From a virus, in the IMG/VR virus record IMGVR_UViG_3300027704_000068, positions 1 to 35,259 of that record: DNA of 35,259 nt, one strand, 5' to 3'. Shown in pieces: positions 8,928-17,700 of this stretch (its first letter is position 1; each line of letters begins with the position of its first letter). The position numbers were made by a program, and so were the translations under genes. The notes under the pieces are model-generated. The model ran no database searches. It had not been told where the DNA came from and saw only the letters and a program-made list of their open reading frames with translations.

Positions 8928-9800
8928 ATGGCTAAAAAAGCTAACACAAAGAAAGTTGAGGTTGAACCTCAAATAGAAACAATGGAAGAAGTAGTTACAG
9001 AATTTTTTGAAGACACTGTAGTTGCAGAACCAAAAAAAGTTGTTAAAGAAAGATCTGAACCAACTCCAAAAATCATTAATGATTGGGAGATTAAGGATAG
9101 GACTTATCTTTTAAAAGGTCAAGGAAAACCCTTGTCATACATTGTTAAATCAGCTAACATACACTACTTCGACGAAGAAAAAGGGTATGAGAGGGAGCTA
9201 AAGTACTGCTCCAATCAAAGAACTGTATTCGTTGATGAAATGAAGGGTGATCAAAGATTAGAGCATATTATTTTTAGAGCTGGGGTTTTAATGGTTCCTA
9301 AGAATAAAACAGTATTACAAAAATTACTATCAACATACCACCCACATAGAGATAGGTTGTTTAAAGAGTGGAAGCCTGTAGAAGAAGCTACGTCACAATT
9401 GGATTGGTTAGAGTTTGAGGCAGACGCTTTGCACGCAGCCAAAAATTTAGAAATTGATCTAGCAGAAGCGGTTATGAGAGCTGAGATAGGTTCTAGAGTG
9501 AGTACGATGAGTTCTAGTGAACTTAAGAGAGATTTGTTGTTATTCGCTAAGAGAAACCCTCAACTGTTCTTAGAATTAGTTACTGATGACAATATCCAAC
9601 TCAGGAACTTTGGTATAAAAGCTACTGAAAAAGGTATACTAAAACTATCTGAAGATCAAAGAATTTTCACTTGGGGTTCAACGGGTAGAAAACTAATGAA
9701 CGTTCCTTTTGAAGAGCATCCTTACTCAGCTTTAGCTGCTTGGTTTAAAACCGACGAAGGTATGGAGATATATTCTAGCATTGAAAAGAGAATGAATTAA
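8928..9800 (+). CDS. Conserved-looking virion-associated protein, function unknown
   Basis: 290 residues. An acidic and lysine-rich N-terminal arm (1-45) precedes a folded core with WEIKDRTYLLKGQGKPLSYI, a KNKTVLQKLLSTYHPHRDRL helix, a helical region with MSSSELKRDLLLFAKRNPQL, and a C-terminal PYSALAAWFKTDEGMEIYSS segment. I remember proteins with these same blocks next to capsid genes in flavobacterial phages, but I know no experimentally assigned function. Being flanked on both sides by intrinsic terminators suggests expression tuned separately from the capsid gene. A capsid accessory or head-completion role is plausible; a transcription or assembly factor is an alternative. Confidence 0.75.
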   Translation: MAKKANTKKVEVEPQIETMEEVVTEFFEDTVVAEPKKVVKERSEPTPKIINDWEIKDRTYLLKGQGKPLSYIVKSANIHYFDEEKGYERELKYCSNQRTVFVDEMKGDQRLEHIIFRAGVLMVPKNKTVLQKLLSTYHPHRDRLFKEWKPVEEATSQLDWLEFEADALHAAKNLEIDLAEAVMRAEIGSRVSTMSSSELKRDLLLFAKRNPQLFLELVTDDNIQLRNFGIKATEKGILKLSEDQRIFTWGSTGRKLMNVPFEEHPYSALAAWFKTDEGMEIYSSIEKRMN

Positions 9801-9815
9801 CAACAAAAATAATAT

Positions 9816-9840
9816 GGTCACCCTTCGGGGTGATCATTTA
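9816..9840 (+). terminator. Second TTCG-loop intrinsic terminator
   Basis: An 8-bp stem, GGTCACCC at 9816-9823 with GGGTGATC at 9828-9835 (one G-U pair), is capped by TTCG. It is preceded by an A-rich tract and followed by ATTTATTA. It is 15 bases after the stop of the upstream gene. It shares loop and stem length with the hairpin at 8870 but not its stem sequence. Confidence 0.8.
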
Positions 9841-9854
9841 TTAAATATAATTTT

Positions 9855-10019
9855 ATGGGAGAAAAATCAAAGGGTTTAGGAGACTCAATTGAAAAAATAA
9901 CAAAAGCAACGGGGATAAAAAGTATTGTAGACGCTGTTAACAAAGCTAGGGGAGTTAAAGACTGTGGTTGCAATAAGAGGAAAGATGTGTTAAACAAAGC
10001 ATTTCCCTACAAAAAATAA
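9855..10019 (+). CDS. 54-residue protein with CGC motif and FPY tail
   Basis: A small gene between the second terminator and the connector genes. The product starts MGEKSKGLGDSIEKITKATG, continues with a helical stretch IKSIVDAVNKARG, and ends in DCGCNKRKDVLNKAFPYKK. The CxC followed by basic residues and a conserved-looking LNxxFPY end match a small protein I recall in several Bacteroidota phages. Its function is unknown to me. The two cysteines could bind metal or form disulfides but are too few for a complete zinc site unless it oligomerises. An A/T-rich leader (TATAATTTT) precedes the ATG, and the next gene starts 12 bases after the stop. Confidence 0.8.
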   Translation: MGEKSKGLGDSIEKITKATGIKSIVDAVNKARGVKDCGCNKRKDVLNKAFPYKK

Positions 10020-10031
10020 AAAAGAAATACT

Positions 10032-10721
10032 ATGATTTTTATAGATACAGTTTATCAAAGGGTTTTAACTTTAGCTAATAAAGAACAAAGGGGTTACATA
10101 ACGCCTCAAGAGTTTAACCTGCTTGCCAACCAAGCTCAGATGGAAATATTTGAACAATATTTTTATGATGCTAAGTCGGAAGATAAAAATCTTAAAAATT
10201 CAACAGAATTCTCTAACGTAGACGAAATGTTAGATGAAAAAATATCTGTTTTTAAAAACAACCAAGTAATTACAGTGTCCGGTGGTATAGGCGGTCTACC
10301 AGCAGATCTACATAGACTGGGCTCTTTATATATAACAGGGACGTTAGTGGAGGTAGAGCAAGTTACCGAAGAGGAGTTGATGTACTTACATCAATCACCA
10401 CTAGCAAGGCCAACTACAGGTTTTCCAGCATTTATAAGAAGTAAGATAGACCAAGTAACGCTTTATCCCCCAACCATAGCTGGTGTGAGCTGTAGGTATA
10501 TAGTGCGCCCCAACAAAGTAGCTTGGGGGTATATAGTTTTAAATGAAAAAGCACTGTATAATGCGCCATCATCTGTAAACTTCCAACTACATGAAAGTGA
10601 CGAGGCTGAGCTTGTATATAAAATACTAGCACTAGCTGGTATAGTTATAGCTAAAGTAGGTATAAAAGATATTGCTAACCAAGAAATAACAACACAGAAA
10701 GCACAAGAAAAACAACAATAA
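10032..10721 (+). CDS. Probable head-tail connector / ring protein 1
   Basis: 229 residues. The N-terminus (FIDTVYQRVLTLANKEQRGY, then ITPQEFNLLANQAQMEIFEQ) forms helices that I recall at the start of adaptor-like proteins in Bacteroidota podoviruses. The middle has LPADLHRLGSLYI and RPTTGFPAFIRSKIDQVTLY strands. The C-terminal part is helical (EAELVYKILALAGIVIAKVG) with a Gln/Lys-rich end. Its position after the head genes and before the giant tail protein, paired with another connector-like gene, fits a ring bound under the portal (compare T7 gp11 or crAss-like ring proteins). Assignment is by context and remembered resemblance. Confidence 0.6.
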   Translation: MIFIDTVYQRVLTLANKEQRGYITPQEFNLLANQAQMEIFEQYFYDAKSEDKNLKNSTEFSNVDEMLDEKISVFKNNQVITVSGGIGGLPADLHRLGSLYITGTLVEVEQVTEEELMYLHQSPLARPTTGFPAFIRSKIDQVTLYPPTIAGVSCRYIVRPNKVAWGYIVLNEKALYNAPSSVNFQLHESDEAELVYKILALAGIVIAKVGIKDIANQEITTQKAQEKQQ

Positions 10722-10724
10722 AAT

Positions 10725-11753
10725 ATGGGATTATATACAGGTAACTTAGCTAATTATTACGGTGGATTAGAGGAGCAAGGCGCTTATCAATTTGTATCCA
10801 TGACAGATATTATAAACAACTTTAGAGTTGCGTACGTAGGTGAGGACAAGATAATATCAAAAATATCTAGAGCTGATATCAAGTTTCACGCTATGAGAGG
10901 CTTGCAAGAATTGAGCTTTGACACGTTAAAGTCATGTAAGAGTTTAGAGTTGTATATACCACCAAGCCTGCTATTCCCTATACCACATGACTATGTTAAT
11001 TATATAAAGCTAACATGGACGGACGCTAATGGCAAGTGCCACCCTATAAATAGTTGTAGAGAGTGTTTTAAAGATCCAAAATCCTACAAACAACGTGACA
11101 AAAATGGCTTAATAGACGTGGGTGGTTCTAGAGATGGTAAAACAGAGAGTGTGTTAGTGACCGCTGCTTATGGTGAGGATTGTATACATGATAAAGGAGA
11201 AGATTGCGACCCTAGCAACCCGTATGACTGGAGGATATGGCACCCAGCTGTATATGAAGATGTAGTTACACCCGGTGGTTTTGATCATGACCCCATTGTT
11301 AGGTCATCATCATCAACTTGGTCTTTAAATATAAGACAAGGTAGTGGTAATTTAAACAGTAGTGGCACCGACTATGCTAGAAATGTAGGAGCTAGATATG
11401 GACTTGACGGTGGAGATGCTAATATCAATGGATCGTACTGGATTAATTGTAGAACAGGTAAAATCCATTTTAGCTCTAATTTAGCGGGAAAAACTGTGAT
11501 CTTAGAGTACATAAGCGACCACTTAGGTACTGACGACGAAATGAAGGTTCATAAGTTTGCTGAGGAAGCGATGTATAAGCACATAGCCCACGCTATATTA
11601 AACACGAGAGCAACTGTTGACCGTAATATTGTTGCTACGTTTAAGAAAGAAAGGTTCGCGGCTATTAGAAGCGCTAAGATACGCTTGTCAAGTATTAAGT
11701 TGTCAGAGATAACACAGATACTTAGAGGGAAGTCAAAATGGATTAAACACTAA
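10725..11753 (+). CDS. Probable head-tail connector / ring protein 2
   Basis: 342 residues, 3 bases after the previous gene. The N-terminal helical part contains YQFVSMTDIINNFRVAYVGE and FHAMRGLQELSFDTLKSCKS; then comes LYIPPSLLFPIPHDYVNYIK, a Ser/Gly/Asp-rich central insert with several cysteines (SCREC, EDCIHDKGEDC), and a C-terminal YWINCRTGKIHFSSNLAGKT followed by EEAMYKHIAHAIL helices. This architecture recurs in phages of marine Bacteroidota as I remember them. Pairing with the upstream gene and proximity to the tail protein support a ring or adaptor below the portal. The cysteine cluster at about residues 100-165 is unusual for a connector and may be an inserted metal-binding or disulfide loop. 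Confidence 0.6.
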   Translation: MGLYTGNLANYYGGLEEQGAYQFVSMTDIINNFRVAYVGEDKIISKISRADIKFHAMRGLQELSFDTLKSCKSLELYIPPSLLFPIPHDYVNYIKLTWTDANGKCHPINSCRECFKDPKSYKQRDKNGLIDVGGSRDGKTESVLVTAAYGEDCIHDKGEDCDPSNPYDWRIWHPAVYEDVVTPGGFDHDPIVRSSSSTWSLNIRQGSGNLNSSGTDYARNVGARYGLDGGDANINGSYWINCRTGKIHFSSNLAGKTVILEYISDHLGTDDEMKVHKFAEEAMYKHIAHAILNTRATVDRNIVATFKKERFAAIRSAKIRLSSIKLSEITQILRGKSKWIKH

Positions 11754-11756
11754 AAT

Positions 11757-14700
11757 ATGGCACAATCAAATAGAGGTTTTCAGAAGAGTAAGATGAATAA
11801 AGACGCAGATGAGAGAACTGTGGCTAATGGAGAATATAGAGACGCTTTAAATATACAAGTGTCAGCTTCTGATGGTTCTAATGTAGGTTCTGCACAAACT
11901 ATACTAGGTAACACGTTGATATCTGGCAACATGGTGCCTGGAGGTAGTACTGTTGTTGGTAGCATAGCACACAACAAAGAAGACAAAGTTTACTATCTAG
12001 TGGCTGGTCCAAAACCAACAGCAGCAAGCTGGAATCAAAAAGGATCATGGAAGGACTACATAATAGAGTTTGATATAAAAAAAGAAAGTTTTAAATACGT
12101 ATTTGTTGATATATACCAATCTAATGTTGAAAGTAACACTGGTGTAATCAGTAGAGATATACCTGTTAATATAGGAACCCCTAGTTTATTTGACTCTGTT
12201 AGATATGAAATGGTAGTGCAGGGTTTTGATAGTTCTGGTATGCAAATCATAACATCCGACCCTTCAAGTAACGTTGAGGTTATTAGCACATCGGTAACTA
12301 GCTCTACAACTGGTATAGTTAATATATATAGTACTACACAAGATTTTAACAGCATACCAACACCATCAGGTACTTGGTTAAACTGTAAGGCAGAGAGAGT
12401 GTTGAATTTTGATAAAGACCATTTAATAACAGGTATCAACATTATTGATGGAATGTTATTCTGGACAGATAATCACACCGAGCCAAAGAAGATAGATATA
12501 GAGAGAAGTATTAATGGTACGGGTGGTGGTAGCCCATTACCGCCATTATTAAGCTACACGTTCCCTGGGGACTCTGACCAGTTTCACACTAGGCTATGTA
12601 TAACGCCTGATAAAACAAACCCATTAAGAGTAAAACCTAGGAATGAAACAGAGCCTTGGTATATAAAAGAAGCTAACATCACTGTTATAAGAAAAGGCCC
12701 TGTAATACCTCCTTCGTTAGAAATGTCAGAACACGAAGACGGTAGAGCTGGAGCGACTTACTCTGAAACAGATGGTAGTCCAAGTGGTATATCTGGTTGT
12801 CCAAACGTTGGGTGTACTAGTTCTACAACAGCGCAAAATTCTTGGAGTATAAATCCCCCAGCTGGTCCAGATAGAATAAAGAAGGCCGGGGACACCATAG
12901 ACCAAGTATATGTAGTTAATCCTGTTGATTGGAGAATTGGTGACATGATACTTTTTAATCAGCAAGAAGATATAAATAGCGCCGAGGGTTTTATAGACCA
13001 CGACGTTAGAGCAACAGTCACTTCAACTCCGGGTGGAGCATCAACCGGTCCATACTCTTTTGAAATACAATCTATAGATAAAGACGCTATAGATCAAGAG
13101 CAGAAGATGTGGAACATAAGAATGGAGGAGAAAAAACCTATGTTTGAAATGAAGTTTGTTAGGTTTGCTTACAGATATAAATATGAAGACGGAGAATACT
13201 CTACATTCTCACCTTGGTCTCAGCCTGCTTTCATTCCTGGAGAGTATGATTACCTACCTAAAAAAGCTTACAACTTAGGTATGACGAATCGCCTTAGGCA
13301 ATTAAAAATTACTAACTACTTATTAGAAGGTCACTATGGTATATATAACGATGTTATAGAGATTGACTTGTTATACAAAGATGAAGTTGGCCCTCAAGTT
13401 TATGTCGTTGAAACACTTAAAATGACAGATGGTTGGGGTGTTGATGGTAGCCCTGACTTATGGCCTGATAAATGGAAAGATTGGCCGGTAGAGGATACAA
13501 CGTTACGTCGCAAACGTGGAGAGTATAAAGTTACTTCTGAATTAATAAGCAAAGTAGTACCATCAAACCAAATGCTAAGACCCTGGGATAATGTACCTCG
13601 TAAGGCACTAGCTCAAGAGGTAACTAGTAATAGATTGGTCTATGCTAACTACATGCAAAATTTTAACTTAACGAGTCAATATACTGATAACGAAGTAAAG
13701 CCAATAATAAATTTAACTCTAAGCGTTAAAGATGCACCCTTAAATGATCCAGACTTAACGGGTGAAGAAGATTCATTCTCAGTGTTATCACTGGAGGAAC
13801 AAGTGGGAAACCTAGAAGGCTTTGCTAAAGGTGTTAAAACCGTTAGATCACTAAGAACGTATCAGGTTGGAGTTGTATACGGCGATAAGTATGGTAGAGA
13901 AACACCTGTGCTAGCCGGTAAGGATGGTGCTGGTAGTTTAACTATAAACGTAGAAAACTCTAGTACTATAAACAAGTTGAAAGCTTGGGTGATAACTGAT
14001 GTACCAAGCTTCGCAGCATACTACAAGTTCTATGTTAAAGAAACATCTAACAAATACTATAACTTAGCTATGGACCGTTGGTACCTCGCTGAGGATGGTA
14101 ATATATGGATATCTTTTGCTAGCGCGGATAGAAACAAGGTGGATGATGAGACAAATATCATACTTAAAAAAATGCATGATACTCACGAGCCGGTTACGGA
14201 TTTAGCTCGTTACAAAATAATTGCAATAGAAAACTCTGCGCCTAAATTCATAAAAACCAAAGTACATTTATACGGCCAAGTACAACCTAGTGCTACACAA
14301 CTAGGTTCTGCTAGTATTGGTTTTCCCATGGAATTTTACAATGTTCTACACTTACATACAGGCTCAACAAATATGACCGAAGTTGAAGAAGCTTGGGGAA
14401 AAGATAATACTGCTGGTGGTGGTGGTAAAGGTACTATAACAGATAAAATCTCTTCTGGATTTATATACATAAGAGTTAGAACAAAAACAGTTAAATCTAA
14501 CTGGTACCAACTTGCTTCTATGGCAAAAAGTGGTTCGTATTACAAGATGAAACTAGTTAAGACATTCAAGAAAGATGTTGCATTTGCTGGGGGATCTTAC
14601 GCTAATGCGGCTTCAGATTTAAGAGTAGAATTCTCCTCTCAATTCCCAGAGGATAAGCCTGAGTTTGAGGGAAGATATTTTGTAAAAATATATAAAGATT

Positions 14701-17700
14701 TAATACTAATGAAGTGGTTGTTACAGTCTAAGAAAAAGAACTACAGGACTATGGCTGCTCGTCCATTTCATTACTTTAATCAAAGAAAAATTAACCAAAC
14801 CCGTAGCTCTACTGGTGCACAAGCTTCTTGGGAGTCATCAGGTGTAAATGTGGCAGGTGAATTTGATGCTAGTGGTGGTAGCCACCGTAACCCGTGTTTT
14901 AGCACCTCTGGTGTTTCTGTAACAAGCCACGGGGTTGATTCAATTAGTTCGTGCTCTAATCACTCCTCAACACTTAATAATAGAACGTTTTTCTACGGAA
15001 TGAATAGTGGTACTCATACTAGTGGTATGGGTGGCGCGTGGTTTAACACAGGGTCTACCATAAAAAATGTGAGATATTGGGGTCAATCGAGCCGACATAA
15101 GTTTTTTATTGATGGACTTATAACCCGTGGTACTGAATCATCGGGTAATATTTGCTTTCCGTTTGCAACTGGACTTGGTTCTAATGCGGCTTGTGCAAAT
15201 CTTTTTGGAAAACACTTCTTTAATGTTGGTAATAGATCAGATTTAACACATAGGCACGGTACTAGTACTAGTGGTAAAGGACAGAGAAGAGGTAGGGCAA
15301 TAGAGGATGATGGTATGAAAATACACTTTGGGTACATTCACACTGGTGGTTGGGCTTGGAATAGCGCTGAGGATGAATCGTGGTATAACTTCATGACAAC
15401 AAAAGGAACAATGTTTAGGTTTTCTGAAGACAAAGATGAAGTGATGTATGTTGTAACTGGATTTAACACTAGTTTAGATCAAAATGCTACTGGAGAAGGT
15501 AAGCACCATCTTCACTCCTCTTGGTCAAGTGGAAATGGAGGTGGTATTGGGATGGATAATGCTGGTAATAACCTTAGAAGGTTTAGCATAGAGATAGAGC
15601 AGATGGAGTACCCTGGTGTTGGACTACCATCGTATGTAGGTGGTGGAGCTGGATTTAGTGGTTATCACCCTTTAGGCGGTAAAACATCTACAAAAATCCC
15701 TGGAGTAGCTGAGCTAGGGTATTGGGGTGGTAGACCTGGGGCTACTAGTATCAACACTAGCGCTTTAGGTGGGGCGTTTGATGACAATAAAGACCTTCAA
15801 ATCCCAACACCTCCTGACTACCAAAACGAAGTAGTAAAAGTTAATGGTAGTGCTGCGTCAAATTTGAAAAACGATGGCGCTGGTGGATGGGAGGCTGGAA
15901 TAAGTGGGATACAACAGGCACGTAAGTATAGAATGCATCCAGCTAAGTTTCACAATATTGAAATTTTAGAAGAAGTGCCAGACGACGGGGATTGGAGCTC
16001 TAAAAATCCAGCCGTGTGGGAAACCGAACCTAAAGAAGATGTTGGTATGGATATTTACTACGAAGCATCACAAGCTATGCCGGTGAATGTAAATGCCTAC
16101 ACGAATGAACAGTTAGCACCTATAGGTAGCTTGGTAGAAAATGACTCTGGAAGTGACCTCCCAGGTGGACCATGGCAACTACATTCTTGGAGCGACACTA
16201 CGTTCACTATGAGACTTCTTGATGGTAACACACCTCCTTCTTTCACTATACAGTCTGGAGATAGATTTAGGTTTACTAGACCGGATGGGTTTGTAAGTAC
16301 TATTATAGTTAATACACCACCGGGATCAGCACCCTGGCCAGCTACTATCACTATTGCCAACTATAGGCTAAACGTTAGAGGTAACACCACAGCGGCTGTG
16401 CCCTCAACTCCTAACTTCGCTAACTCACCACACAATCAACCCGTAACTTTAAGTTGGCACAACGCTATTGCTTTTGGGAATGGAGTGGAATCAGATAGAA
16501 TTAGAGACGACTTTAACGCGAATACAATATCAAATGGTGTCAAAGCATCTACTGTATTGGCTATACCATACCACGAAGAAAGAAGGAAAGCAGGATTAAT
16601 ACACTCTGGTATATATAATTCTACCAGTGGATTAAATAGTTTAAACCAATTTATAGCTGCGGAAAAGATAACTAAGGATATGAACCCTTCTTATGGTGGG
16701 ATTCAAAAACTACACACTAGAGATAACAACATTGTTGTTATGCACGAAGATAAAATAATGAAAGTTCTTGCGAACAAAGACGCATTGTTTAACGCTGATC
16801 AAAGCAAAAACGTTGTTGTATCTAAAAACTTTTTAGGATCAGACGAGCCGTTCTCTACTAGATACGGTATGTCAACAAACCCAGAGTCGTTCGCTGTTGA
16901 TTTAACAGGTAGAGTTTACTTTACAGATAGGACTAGAGCAGCTGTTTTAAGGCTGTCTAACGATGGTATAACAAACATATCTGATTATGGCATGAAGGAT
17001 TGGTTTAACGACCACCTGAACCCAGAAACAAACACATTACTAGGTTCTTTTGATGAAAAGAAAGGGCTTTACAATTTGACTATTGATGGAGCTAGACAGC
17101 TAGCTGTTGATGAGGTGACAACTATAAACGATGGTGATGGTGGTGATAATGGTGTGGGTTGTGGTTGTGAAAATGGACCTGGAACAAATAGTAGTGGTGG
17201 TGCTGAAATAATAAGCACTGATGGAAACACTCTATACACGCCTGTATCAACAACGGTTAGTTTTAGTGAAAACGCTAAGGGTTGGACATCGTTTAAATCG
17301 TTTATCCCAGAAAATGGAATAAGCATAAACAACGAGTACTACACTTTTCTTGATGGAGAGATGTGGCATCACCACTCTAACTCTAGTAGAAATCAATTTT
17401 ACGGAGATCAATATGACTCTAGTATAGACATTATTTTTAATGACGACCCTAGTGCTGTTAAAAGTTATAGTGGAGTGAATTACGAGGGAACTGAAGCTAG
17501 GATCACTGGTGACCTGTTAGATTCTAACTACTTTAATTTAAACGATAAAACTGGTTGGTATGTTGATACAATGACAACAAACCTACAAACTACAAACAAC
17601 TTAGAGTTTAAAGAAAAAGAAGGGAAGTACTTTACAAGTATAAAGGGTAATACAACCACACTAGCTAATTTAGATGAAAACGAATTCTCGGTTCAAGGAA

